The notes under the pieces were generated by a model, which was not told where the DNA came from, did no database searches, and worked only from the letters and a program-made list of their open reading frames with translations. Source: Leptospiraceae bacterium (GTDB lineage Bacteria > Spirochaetota > Leptospiria > Leptospirales > Leptospiraceae). Taken from it: a stretch of DNA of 42,570 bases. Location of the stretch: contig JAGOHK010000034.1 of assembly GCA_017996175.1 (NCBI GenBank), positions 1-42,570 of the forward strand, read 5' to 3'. The translations under genes and the position numbers were made by a program. Positions 17,144 to 26,309 of this stretch are shown piece after piece; position 1 is the first letter of the stretch, and every line of letters begins with the position of its first letter.

Positions 17144-20100
17144 TTATACATTCCCTAAAAATGTGAGAATTTTCTTTGCATTTTGATTATTCGGATCTAC
17201 AGCTAAAACTTTCTCAGAGTATTCTCTTGCTTCAGCAAAATGACCCGTTAGGCGATATAGATCTGATAAGTTAATCAAGTTGTTGATATTCTCAGGATGT
17301 AATTCATAGACTTTTCTAGAAGCTTCTAGAGAGGCGAGGTAGTTGCCCATTTTCTTTTGAGAAAGAGAAAGATAATACCACATTTCCTCTGTGTCAGGAT
17401 CCATCTGTAAATAACGACTAAGCACATCTATTGCTGTAACATAGTCCTTACCTTTAAAGCTAATTAACCCCAGAAGTTTATTTAACTTCTGGTTATTCTG
17501 CTCGACTGAATAAGCGTTCATTAAAACTTCTAGTGCCTTGTTTACTTGCCCTTCTTGGTAAAGGCGTTTACTTTGTTGGTAGACTTCTGTAATATCTATT
17601 TGTAAATCAGCATCTTCCTTAATTTCAAGTTCTTGTTCTTCAATTGTATCTGTGATAGTTTTTTCAGGATTCGACTCATTGGTTCCGGTTGCCTCCTGTG
17701 GTTGATATTCAACTCGAAGGAAAGACAAATCATCCGTAATCGCTCCCCGATTTTTAAGCATACTTTCGATTTCAATAATGTTGCCCTTAGCCTCTTCTAC
17801 GATTCCTAGAATAGCAGTTTCGTCTTCGTTAATCGTTCTAACTGGTTCGTTTGGTGTTAAATCAATATCATCCCTTCCATCGGAACCAAGTATAATCACA
17901 TCTCCTGGCATTAGTTTAAATTTATAAACTTTAAAAGGAAACTCAGATTCCTGTCCAAATTTTCGAAGGAGCAATTCCTCTTCTATAAAACTAGCACAAG
18001 CATCTCGATACAAAATAGTTGCAGGATGCTCTGCATTAAAGTAATACATATCACCTGATTCTTCTTCAATTAACAACATAGTTGCGGATATTACCATTGT
18101 TCCGTTGAACGATTTGAATACAGCATCTACTTCGTAGTAAAGATCTGTTAGCCACTGCTCAGGTGTAGTATCTAAAACTTTTTTATTAGAAGCTGATCTA
18201 GACATGATTGCATTGATTACAACTCCCATGACAAGAGAACCACCCGCACCTTGCATGGATTTTCCCATAGCATCACCATTCATTGCCATGGTATAAACTT
18301 TGAAATTATCCGGTTTTCCTAATTTTAAATTTCCAGTGATACAAATATCGCCACCTAAATCAGCAGCTTTATTTCTAAATTCGAATTTCTTTTTTTGATG
18401 AATTACAAATTCAGTAGGAACTACTTTTGATTTATTCGCATTAAAGAAAAGAGGCTTTGCCAAGAGAGACGTTAGGAAGTAGTCCCCATCTTGTTGGACT
18501 TTTAGTTTTTGTACTTCTTCCATTTTCTCTTGTACTTCTTTGGTTCGCTCTTTTACCTTTTCTTCCAAGTTGTCGGCATAATCTTGTAATTCTCTACGAG
18601 CCTGTTTAATGGAAGATACCATCGAGTTAAATGAGCCTGCCAAGTATCCAATCTCATCTTGTACTTTAATTGGAACTTGAATCTCTAAATCTCCATCGTT
18701 TACTTTTTTAACACCACCGAGTAAATCGTTTAATGGTTTTACCAAACTAGATTTAAAAAATTGAGGAAATACAATTAAGATAATCAAAGTAGTAAAGAAG
18801 ATAATGTACATTAGCCGGACTGCATTTCTATGAGTATGATGCCTGTATTCATTGTATGAAAAACCAACTTCATACTTTACATTTTCATGGAAAAAATCAA
18901 AATGTGTATAGAGTTCACCTGCATCGCGGTAAAGGCGATTTAGGTTTCGTTCATTGTCTTTTACTAAGTTTGCATATTGTCTTTCTTTTTTGAATCTGTT
19001 TAATGCCTCGTCCCATTCCTCCTCAGTAGGAGTATCTTTTTTCGGGTCTCGTTTCGTTTCTTTCATAAGTTTGGTGAGTGTTTCATTTAAAGTAATTTTT
19101 TTAAATGTCTCTGCACCTCGATTAATTGTTTCTGGATTCAGAATATCTAACTTTTTAATAAATTCCACAGTGTAACTATTGTCAAAAATATCTGCATTCG
19201 CTGGTTTGAGAATAATGTATTCGATCTCCTCTGGAAGGTCGTCAAATTTTCTTTCCAAAATAGAATGTTTAGAACCATTGATCTGAGCCCGTCTCTGGTT
19301 GTCATAATCTTCTTCACTTAAGGATAATGTTAAGTTGCCCACATAACCTAGAACTAGTAAAACTGTCACGAGGCTAACACCAACCAATTTTACCATGAAA
19401 GTAGTTGGCTCTGGTGAATTATTGATATAGGTAATAAAAAAATAAAATATAAGAATGAGAGTTACATTTGCGTAAATGGATGCATATAAATCATAATTGA
19501 TAACACCAGCTTTATTTAAAACGTTTGCAACTGCAATTACAAGAAAAATGGAAATCGCCTTTGTAAAACTTTTACTGGCATGAGCATCTTTTCCCTTGGG
19601 GTTAATAAACTTTATCCACCCAACAATAAACCTAGAAAACAAAAACATAGGGTAACCGAGAATACTTTTTGGTTTTACTATCCATTTTGTAAAAAAACCA
19701 TCGTATTCAGAATATCGAATTGTTTTTCGAATCATAACAGATAAAGGTAAAATCTGGGTGAGTAGGAGGATAACAGCGTGTTTGGCTCCATAATCAAACG
19801 TGTAAACATGAGATGCAAAATTATAGATTTTTTCCATTTTAGAGCCTGTAAATATAAACTCTATATAGGCTAATACGATTACAGCAATGGATAGAGGTAT
19901 AACAATCTTTGCCTCTTTAGGTCTATCGAGGCGCGGGAAATAATAAACGAATCCTATCATCCCAGCATTTCCAAAAAGAGCACACATTGTTAGAAATCTG
20001 TGATAGGCGCCCCAGGGAGCAGAAATGGAATAAGCAAAGACATAACCTAGGAGCATAAAGCTGTATCCCAGAAACATGCTTGCTAACCACCAAGTGGGTG

Positions 20101-20209
20101 CTGTTTTATCCTTCTTTGTGAATAAGAAGATAGTCAGCATAAATACTATAATATAGGCAGCAAATACTCCAACGGAATGATAAGAGAAGTTTAACCAGTT
20201 TAATTCCAT
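17144..20209 (-). CDS. Membrane SpoIIE-type PP2C phosphatase with HAMP and TPR domains (copy 1)
   Basis: 1021 residues. About eight membrane helices lie within residues 10-295, followed by an extracytoplasmic region (about 300-460), one more helix (463-485), HAMP (about 485-540), a coiled coil (537-575), a SpoIIE/PP2C phosphatase (about 575-835) and TPR repeats (about 875-1018). Metal-binding positions are visible: GGD at 619-621, GDAMG 645-649, SDGRDD 776-781 and TDDLS 825-829. Such proteins usually dephosphorylate anti-sigma-factor antagonists in response to a signal. The next gene upstream codes a paralogue with the same architecture; the two differ most in the membrane and extracytoplasmic part and are near-identical in the coiled coil. 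It is followed by birA at a 3-base distance. Confidence 0.9.
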   Translation of the reverse strand: MELNWLNFSYHSVGVFAAYIIVFMLTIFLFTKKDKTAPTWWLASMFLGYSFMLLGYVFAYSISAPWGAYHRFLTMCALFGNAGMIGFVYYFPRLDRPKEAKIVIPLSIAVIVLAYIEFIFTGSKMEKIYNFASHVYTFDYGAKHAVILLLTQILPLSVMIRKTIRYSEYDGFFTKWIVKPKSILGYPMFLFSRFIVGWIKFINPKGKDAHASKSFTKAISIFLVIAVANVLNKAGVINYDLYASIYANVTLILIFYFFITYINNSPEPTTFMVKLVGVSLVTVLLVLGYVGNLTLSLSEEDYDNQRRAQINGSKHSILERKFDDLPEEIEYIILKPANADIFDNSYTVEFIKKLDILNPETINRGAETFKKITLNETLTKLMKETKRDPKKDTPTEEEWDEALNRFKKERQYANLVKDNERNLNRLYRDAGELYTHFDFFHENVKYEVGFSYNEYRHHTHRNAVRLMYIIFFTTLIILIVFPQFFKSSLVKPLNDLLGGVKKVNDGDLEIQVPIKVQDEIGYLAGSFNSMVSSIKQARRELQDYADNLEEKVKERTKEVQEKMEEVQKLKVQQDGDYFLTSLLAKPLFFNANKSKVVPTEFVIHQKKKFEFRNKAADLGGDICITGNLKLGKPDNFKVYTMAMNGDAMGKSMQGAGGSLVMGVVINAIMSRSASNKKVLDTTPEQWLTDLYYEVDAVFKSFNGTMVISATMLLIEEESGDMYYFNAEHPATILYRDACASFIEEELLLRKFGQESEFPFKVYKFKLMPGDVIILGSDGRDDIDLTPNEPVRTINEDETAILGIVEEAKGNIIEIESMLKNRGAITDDLSFLRVEYQPQEATGTNESNPEKTITDTIEEQELEIKEDADLQIDITEVYQQSKRLYQEGQVNKALEVLMNAYSVEQNNQKLNKLLGLISFKGKDYVTAIDVLSRYLQMDPDTEEMWYYLSLSQKKMGNYLASLEASRKVYELHPENINNLINLSDLYRLTGHFAEAREYSEKVLAVDPNNQNAKKILTFLGNV

Positions 20210-20231
20210 TTATAAAATCCCTTTATGAAAA

Positions 20232-23200
20232 TTAGTTTTGCATATTACTCAAAACATTTAGTAGTTTTTTCGCATTTTTATTTTCAGAGTCAAGAGAAAT
20301 TACTTTTTCTGAAAATACTTTTGCTTCTACATAATTTCCATTGAGACGGTATAAATCGGAAAGATTGACTAGATTATTGATATTATTCGGTTGTAATTCA
20401 TAGACTTTTCTGGCTGCCTCTAAAGAAGAAAGATAGTTTCCCATTTTTTTCTGAGCTATTGAAAGGTAATACCATATCTCATCCGTATCGGGATCTTGGC
20501 TTAGGTATTGACTTAAAACTTTTACAGCAGTGTCGTAGTCTTTTCCCTTTAAACTTAGTAAACCCAAAAGTTTATTCAACTTTTGGTTGTTTTGTTCAAC
20601 GGCATAAGCATTTGCCAAAAGGTCGATTGCTTTTTCAATATCTCCCGTTTGGTAAAGTTTTTTACTTTGTAAGTAAATTTCATTCACATTGATTTGATTG
20701 CTAATTTCTTTATCTTCAAAAGAAGGTAAAATTGATTCAGAACTTTGTGTTTCTTCTGTTACATTCATTTTATAATCAATTCTTAAAATTGATAGATCAT
20801 CTGTCAGATCACCCTTAGTATGTAAAATTCTTTCAATTTCACTAATAGAGCACTTTGCTTCATCCACTATAGATAAAATCATATTTTCATCATCGTTAAT
20901 TGTTCTTACGGGTTCATTTGGAGTTAAATCAATATCATCTCTTCCGTCAGAGGCTAATATTATTATATCCCCAGGGACTAATTGAAATTTAAAAACTTCA
21001 AATTCATATTCTGAGTCAAGTCCGAGTTTCCTGAGTTTCAAACCATCTTCTATAAAATTTGCTTTTTCATCTCGATATAGTATCGTAAAAGGATGTTCTG
21101 CGTTCCAATATAACATCTCCCCGTTTTCATCATCTATCATTACTACTGTAGCGGATAATACCATTGTTCCGTTAAAGGACTTAAATACTGAATTTACCTC
21201 GTGGTATACATCAGTTAGCCACTGAGTAGGGGAAAGTTCTAAAATTCTTTTATTCGCAGCAGATCTTGCCATAATAGAATTCATCACAACACCCATAACA
21301 AGAGATCCTCCAGCACCTTGCATAGATTTACCCATAGCATCACCATTCATTGCTAGTGTGTAACGTCTGAAATTGTCAGGTGTTCCAAATTTTAAATTTC
21401 CAGTGATACAAATATCTCCACCTAAGTCTGCTGTCTTATTTCTGAATTCAAATTTCTTTTTCTGATGAATGATAAAATCGGTTGTGACTAATTTTGATTT
21501 GTTGGCGTTAAAGAAAAGAGGTTTAGCCAAAAGAGAAGTTAGAAAGTAATCCCCGTCCTGTTGGACTTTTAATTTTTGTACTTCTTCCATTTTTTCTTGT
21601 ACTTCTTTCGTTCTTTCTTTTACTTTTTCTTCTAGGTTATCCGCGTAATCCTGTAATTCTTTTCTAGCTTGTTTAATAGAATCCACCATAGAGTTAAATG
21701 ACTGAGAAAGAAAACCAATCTCATCCTGCACTTTCACACCAACGACTACATCTAAGTTACCTGCATTTACTTTTGCTACCCCACGAAGGAGACTCATGAG
21801 TGGATTAATTAAACTTCCCTTGAAAAAGAGCGGATAAGCGGCTAATATAATAATTAGGACGATAAAAAGAATAAATATTTGCGACTTTGCTGCCGGGTGC
21901 ATATATTTTCTATAACCAAGATAAGAAAATCCAACCTCTGTAACACTTTTTTTAGTTGGATTGTAGCGAATGTAGGCTACATAGTGTTTGTCGTCGTTTA
22001 AACTTTTCCTGTAGTGTCGAGTTAAGGCTGGTTTTAAAAAGCGTAGATACTTATACAGTTCTTTTTTTAATCTATCTGGCTCGAGGTAGGTTCTATTCCA
22101 ATTGCAATCTTGAAAATGAACAAAAATAATATCTTTGAAATGATGTATTTCTTTTGTTTTATTCAGATATTTAACTGTTTCAGAGCAAAATTCTTTATCT
22201 GTGAAAGTGGCAATTTTCGTGCTAGCAATAAAGGCTACCTTATTTAATTTTTCCAGATGTCCGAAAATTCCGGCTTTGAGTTGTTCGTTTGTTAAATCCT
22301 TTTGCGCATCCAAATACTCTAAAATAGAATTTTTATAGCCACCAAATTCTTCGTGTGTAGAGGAAAGTAAAGTTCCAAGATTTCCTCGGAAGTTTTCGAC
22401 TGGTAGTTCGCTTATTTCTTCATAGACAATACTATTTAAAAAATCTTCTCGTATAAGCGGTAAATCAAGATTATCTCCTTCATCATAATCAATTTTTCCT
22501 ATTTCTGGTTTTTCTTGACTCAATTCTAATACATATTGAATGTCAGGATGACGTGCGCCACCTTCTAGAAAGCGATGTAGATTCTCAACACGGATATTAT
22601 CATATTCCTCTTCTCTGTCTTTCATGGTAACAAAACTCATACCTTGCATTAAGAGTAAGAAGGTAACCATTGTTACCCCAACAATCTTAGCCATGAAAGT
22701 TGTTCTATCTTTGGTTTCGTTAATGAAGACAATTACAACAAAGAAAAATCCAAATACGGTAAATAATACAAAGTAAGTTAAAAATGTTCCTCGATCTAAA
22801 ATTCCATCTCTACTCTGTGCATTCATAATGGCAGGGACTAAAGATGCAATTAAAATCGCGATTGTAACTTGTAAGGATGCCCATCTATCAGGAGTTTTGG
22901 TAATAATTGTTTTCCAAATTCCTACTCCAGTATGTAATCCAATAAAGGAGAGAATTACAATTGCAACGATTTTACTAATTGCTTCGGCATTGAAATCCCA
23001 ATAATGACCGGTAAAATGAAATTTAACCCCAGAATGTAAACTTACATAGATAAAAGCAAAAGTAGTTACAATCGAAACGACCCACTGACCATAAAGGAAC
23101 ATTTTTCTTGCTCTTCGATGAGTTTCTTCTGGAAAATAAAATAACCACTGCGTCAAATGTAGAATTGCCGGAAGAATAAAACCAACAGTTCCCCATCTAT

Positions 23201-23423
23201 GAAAAGCAGCGCTCGGCAAATATAGCATAGCCGCAAAAACGTACGACAAATTGAATAGACCCATTAAAAAAAATCCAAGTCCCAAGTGTAGTGTGCTCTT
23301 AGATTTTCCGGGGAGAGTGACAAGATAAATTCCAAGGAGAATTGTAAAAATGAAAGCGACTAAGGTACCGAAAGAAAGGTAGTTAAAGTATATTGCATCA
23401 TAGATTGAATGAAAAAATTGCAT
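20232..23423 (-). CDS. Membrane SpoIIE-type PP2C phosphatase with HAMP and TPR domains (copy 2)
   Basis: 1063 residues, with the same order as its downstream paralogue: about eight membrane helices, an extracytoplasmic sensor region (about 275-510, roughly 50 residues longer than in copy 1), a further helix, HAMP (KVNAGNLDVVVGVKVQDEIG), coiled coil, phosphatase with GGDICITG, MNGDAMGKSMQGAGGS, SDGRDDIDL and LTDDLSILR, then TPR repeats. The segment YADNLEEKVKERTKEVQEKM and the residues just after it are identical in both proteins although the DNA differs at many third positions. The 22-base gap to copy 1 indicates one transcript. Its signal and its dephosphorylated partner are unknown; no anti-sigma factor or STAS gene is in the window. 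Confidence 0.9.
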   Translation of the reverse strand: MQFFHSIYDAIYFNYLSFGTLVAFIFTILLGIYLVTLPGKSKSTLHLGLGFFLMGLFNLSYVFAAMLYLPSAAFHRWGTVGFILPAILHLTQWLFYFPEETHRRARKMFLYGQWVVSIVTTFAFIYVSLHSGVKFHFTGHYWDFNAEAISKIVAIVILSFIGLHTGVGIWKTIITKTPDRWASLQVTIAILIASLVPAIMNAQSRDGILDRGTFLTYFVLFTVFGFFFVVIVFINETKDRTTFMAKIVGVTMVTFLLLMQGMSFVTMKDREEEYDNIRVENLHRFLEGGARHPDIQYVLELSQEKPEIGKIDYDEGDNLDLPLIREDFLNSIVYEEISELPVENFRGNLGTLLSSTHEEFGGYKNSILEYLDAQKDLTNEQLKAGIFGHLEKLNKVAFIASTKIATFTDKEFCSETVKYLNKTKEIHHFKDIIFVHFQDCNWNRTYLEPDRLKKELYKYLRFLKPALTRHYRKSLNDDKHYVAYIRYNPTKKSVTEVGFSYLGYRKYMHPAAKSQIFILFIVLIIILAAYPLFFKGSLINPLMSLLRGVAKVNAGNLDVVVGVKVQDEIGFLSQSFNSMVDSIKQARKELQDYADNLEEKVKERTKEVQEKMEEVQKLKVQQDGDYFLTSLLAKPLFFNANKSKLVTTDFIIHQKKKFEFRNKTADLGGDICITGNLKFGTPDNFRRYTLAMNGDAMGKSMQGAGGSLVMGVVMNSIMARSAANKRILELSPTQWLTDVYHEVNSVFKSFNGTMVLSATVVMIDDENGEMLYWNAEHPFTILYRDEKANFIEDGLKLRKLGLDSEYEFEVFKFQLVPGDIIILASDGRDDIDLTPNEPVRTINDDENMILSIVDEAKCSISEIERILHTKGDLTDDLSILRIDYKMNVTEETQSSESILPSFEDKEISNQINVNEIYLQSKKLYQTGDIEKAIDLLANAYAVEQNNQKLNKLLGLLSLKGKDYDTAVKVLSQYLSQDPDTDEIWYYLSIAQKKMGNYLSSLEAARKVYELQPNNINNLVNLSDLYRLNGNYVEAKVFSEKVISLDSENKNAKKLLNVLSNMQN

Positions 23424-23526
23424 TTATTTCTCCAAAAGTCTTTAGGGTAAAAGACAGAGGCAGATTATTACATAGCCAGAATAAAAATCAACCAAAGAAT
23501 TATTAAATTGGAAAAAAATTACCGTT

Positions 23527-24294
23527 TCAGTCCAGTAGAAAATCTTGCGCATTCAGCTCTTCAGCACCTCGATGCGGGTAGGCTTGCTCAAAAAAAAGAG
23601 CGGACAAAAGCTCAAAATCATCATCTATCGGGTAATCTTTATCCTCGAAAAACTCATTTCGTCTCTTAATCAAAAGCGAAATAGTCCTATCTTCCAGAGA
23701 AAATGTAATTCCTCCTCGATTCAATCTTTTAATGAGCCATATAAGGTTGTGAACAGAATACTCACCTAAGACTTCCAAAGTTGCAAGAGTTGGCTCGGCT
23801 AACATAAGAGTTTCCGTTAAATAAACAGGAATTTTTAGAAATTCGGCGTTTTTGGACTCCTCATACTGCTCTAAATTATCTGAAATCGTTTCTAAAATAG
23901 AAGTGCTATTACGATAAGCTTTTGCAATCACCTCTGAATAAGGTTTCTTAGCTTGAGATAATTCAAGCAGATTTATAAATTTATCTTCTTTTTGGGCTTG
24001 TATTAAAATTTCATCTATCTTAGGTCTAGGAGTAGGGGGAATTAAGAGAATGTATAGATATTTGGTTTCGAGGGCAAATCGAGATTCTTTCGGAATATAA
24101 TATTCAATCCAAATAGGCTCTTTGTAATAATTGATTTGCTCATCTGGGGCTAGGTCGGGTGTGACTTTCAAGGATTTAAGCTTTCGCACATCGTCTGTGA
24201 TAACTTTTTTTCCCTCAACCCGCGTCCTAGATTGTTTGATTTGCTTTAGCTCATTCCTATTTAATATAGGTTTTGGTTTAAAACTCGATTCCAT
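23527..24294 (-). CDS. Conserved-looking hypothetical protein, function not recognised
   Basis: 255 residues, no signal peptide and no membrane segment. The N-terminus is basic (RNELKQIKQSRTRVEGKK); the middle contains a hydrophobic strand with prolines (YLYILLIPPTPRPK) and the C-terminal half is helical with acidic stretches. Codon usage and base composition match the neighbouring phosphatase genes. I do not recognise a domain. It lies about 100 bases upstream of the phosphatase operon in the same direction and could be its first gene or a separate unit. Confidence 0.7.
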   Translation of the reverse strand: MESSFKPKPILNRNELKQIKQSRTRVEGKKVITDDVRKLKSLKVTPDLAPDEQINYYKEPIWIEYYIPKESRFALETKYLYILLIPPTPRPKIDEILIQAQKEDKFINLLELSQAKKPYSEVIAKAYRNSTSILETISDNLEQYEESKNAEFLKIPVYLTETLMLAEPTLATLEVLGEYSVHNLIWLIKRLNRGGITFSLEDRTISLLIKRRNEFFEDKDYPIDDDFELLSALFFEQAYPHRGAEELNAQDFLLD

Positions 24295-24421
24295 TAGTTA
24301 CAGTATCGGAAGAATCGTTCTAGTTTGACAAGCATATTTGGGCGATTCGGGCATCTCGAAATAAGGTTGAAAGTATTCAACCGCTACCCGAATTACACCG
24401 ACCGCGCTGTTCGCTGGTTCC

Positions 24422-24468
24422 GTCTTGCTCTGGGATGCTCGCTTCAGGCTTGCATCCCAGAGCAAGAC
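24422..24468. repeat. Perfect 17-bp inverted repeat in a G+C-rich intergenic island
   Basis: gtcttgctctgggatgc (24422-24438) and its exact reverse complement (24452-24468) enclose a 13-base loop. Flanking sequence to about 24400 and 24500 (ccgcgctgttcgctgg, then gcgctcgcatcgctatcgcg) is also G+C-rich and partly complementary, unlike the AT-rich surroundings. This has the look of a dispersed REP-type element. It fills most of the 496-base interval between the hypothetical gene and the lipoprotein gene; nothing else is seen there. Confidence 0.85.
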
Positions 24469-24790
24469 CAAGCGCTCGCATCGCTATCGCGGGCATTTTT
24501 TCGGATTTAAGGGATATCGTTGTGACTGTTAGGATGCATTGCCATGGAGGTACAGAGTCGCAGAGAAATGCGGTTTCTAGGCATTAAACTCAATAGCACC
24601 AGCGTCTGTCCTTGAGTCATGACAAAATGCTCAAAAATCTATTGGGAATACCGAGCTTTTTTTAAAATGGGAAATTACTTTTGGTGTACGGTATATAATA
24701 AAAATTCTTACGTAGAATTCATGTTAGAAAATATCAAATGACAATTATATGGTATTCAATGAAATTCGAAATACAACAGAGAGATGGTTT

Positions 24791-25423
24791 ATGAAAAATC
24801 AAAATTTAATTCGAACCAGATTTTTACAATGCATGATTTTTTTATTTGTAATTTTACTTTTAGAATGTGCGAAAGAAAAACCTATGCCTAGAGAAGAACC
24901 CTCGAACGGTTGGGCGGGTAGTCCTGATAATCCGCAGAGTAAACCGTTTGAATATTTTTATATGAAAAGCACAGGGCGCGCCTCTGAAAAAGCTATTGAT
25001 AAAAAAAACAAAACCAGGATGGAAGTTACTTGTATTGATAGAGCAACATCATATGTTAAAATTGATTTATCCGCTTATATAGTTTATAGAAGTGGAATTG
25101 CTAATTGTAATATGTGCGGTTGTTTTGGCTGTTTAAAAAATCCCGAAGATTTTTCTAAGGCAAGGATATCGATTGTTGAACTTGCTGCTTGCGTAACTGA
25201 CTATCCGATAAACCCGGCACTGTTTGCATTAGTAGGAGAAATAAAAGAAAAATTAGATTTAAAATATACAGACTGCAAACCTACAGCTTCCACAATTCGT
25301 AACTTTACAGGAAGTGAATGGAGAGAATGCGAATGCACGGTTTACGCGCATATACCCGGAGGTAGAAAATCCGTTTGGGAGAAATGCATTAACCTCGAGA
25401 AAAGATTCGGAATAAAAAATTAA
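24791..25423 (+). CDS. Putative lipoprotein, cysteine-rich, function unknown
   Basis: 210 residues from ATG 24791, chosen over 24749 because it gives a normal signal peptide (basic MKNQNLIRTR, hydrophobic FLQCMIFLFVILLLE) ending at a lipobox LLLEC with C26, typical of spirochaete lipoproteins. The mature part holds many cysteines, clustered as ANCNMCGCFGCLK and later WRECECTVYAH, which suggests disulfides or a metal site in an exported protein. No domain is recognised. It is probably anchored to the inner or outer membrane and transcribed alone. Confidence 0.75.
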   Translation: MKNQNLIRTRFLQCMIFLFVILLLECAKEKPMPREEPSNGWAGSPDNPQSKPFEYFYMKSTGRASEKAIDKKNKTRMEVTCIDRATSYVKIDLSAYIVYRSGIANCNMCGCFGCLKNPEDFSKARISIVELAACVTDYPINPALFALVGEIKEKLDLKYTDCKPTASTIRNFTGSEWRECECTVYAHIPGGRKSVWEKCINLEKRFGIKN

Positions 25424-25484
25424 TTTTTAGAAAAAAGTTTCCATTTAACCGCACAAAGTGAAAGTTTTTTGACCTAGTATTAGT

Positions 25485-25985
25485 ATGGTAGTATTTCAAA
25501 ATTCTAAAACTTTTAAAATAGACGAACTACGAAAACGAGATAAATCTGTTTCCACCCTTCTTGTGCCGGCTCGTTTCATCGAAGCTCTGAAGCTAAAAAA
25601 GAAGGAACATGGAAAGCAAATGGCAGTTTACCTGCGAAATTTGCTCAAAATGCACCGGACTCTTACTCATTCTGGAATGTTACCCCGTCCAAGGAAAATT
25701 AAGACTGAATACCAAGATGAAGGGCTTGATTTACAGCGTGTGTCTTTTCGTCCCTATAACGCGGATTGGGTAGAACTTGGAGAACTGGCTCTAGCCTTTG
25801 GGAAATCTCGCTGTTGGGTGTTTACCTTTTTGTTCGAGCTAGACCTCTCCGGATTTAGCGAAACTCTATACGAGTCAGGATTAAATTTTGCAGTTCCTAC
25901 AAAAAATAAATTACGACTACGGGTTTCCTGGTCGTTCGAGCGGATTTTTCAGGACTTTGCACGAAGTTACCACGTCCGAGTATAG
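25485..25985 (+). CDS. DUF1564 family protein (Leptospira-type)
   Basis: 166 residues. It matches my knowledge of the DUF1564 family, expanded in Leptospira genomes and without known function: STLLVPARFIEALKLKKKEHG, YLRNLLKMHRTL, LPRPRKIKTEYQDEGLDLQR and FRPYNADWVELGELALAFG, then the hydrophobic WVFTFLFELDLSGF. The pattern of a short β-strand start followed by helices resembles ribbon-helix-helix or HTH proteins, but binding to DNA is only a guess. It is the strongest single taxonomic marker in the window. Confidence 0.85.
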   Translation: MVVFQNSKTFKIDELRKRDKSVSTLLVPARFIEALKLKKKEHGKQMAVYLRNLLKMHRTLTHSGMLPRPRKIKTEYQDEGLDLQRVSFRPYNADWVELGELALAFGKSRCWVFTFLFELDLSGFSETLYESGLNFAVPTKNKLRLRVSWSFERIFQDFARSYHVRV

Positions 25986-26309
25986 CAATTTACCGAAAAA
26001 GCCAAAGAATTTGGCAAAAACTATCCAACCAAACTAGTTTGACAGCCTGCCTTTTTGTGAATTTATGGAAACTAATTAGCTGAAGGCTCGGCTACTCGTA
26101 GCGATAGCGATTGTAGCGGAAATTCCGTGAATTCAATAAAGACTCTTTGTATTTTAAAAAAGTCGGAATTGGAGCGGAAAGCGCGGTCGCCTCTGAGGTA
26201 ATTTGAAATGTAGTTTTTACCCACGAAAAAGTGAGGTGAATGGAAAATTCCGAAGAGCGAATCGCCCAAAACATTTTTCAAAAGAGCACAAGCTAAATAA
26301 GGACGGAAA
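25986..26309. other. 324-bp intergenic region before gcvP
   Basis: No gene seen. It contains a G+C-rich stretch with short palindromic words (cgtagcgatagcgattgtagcgg, and gcggaaagcgcggtcgcc) similar in style to the repeat at 24400-24500. AAGGA lies 9-10 bases before the gcvP start. I could not recognise a glycine riboswitch, which would need two aptamer-like folds. Confidence 0.5.
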
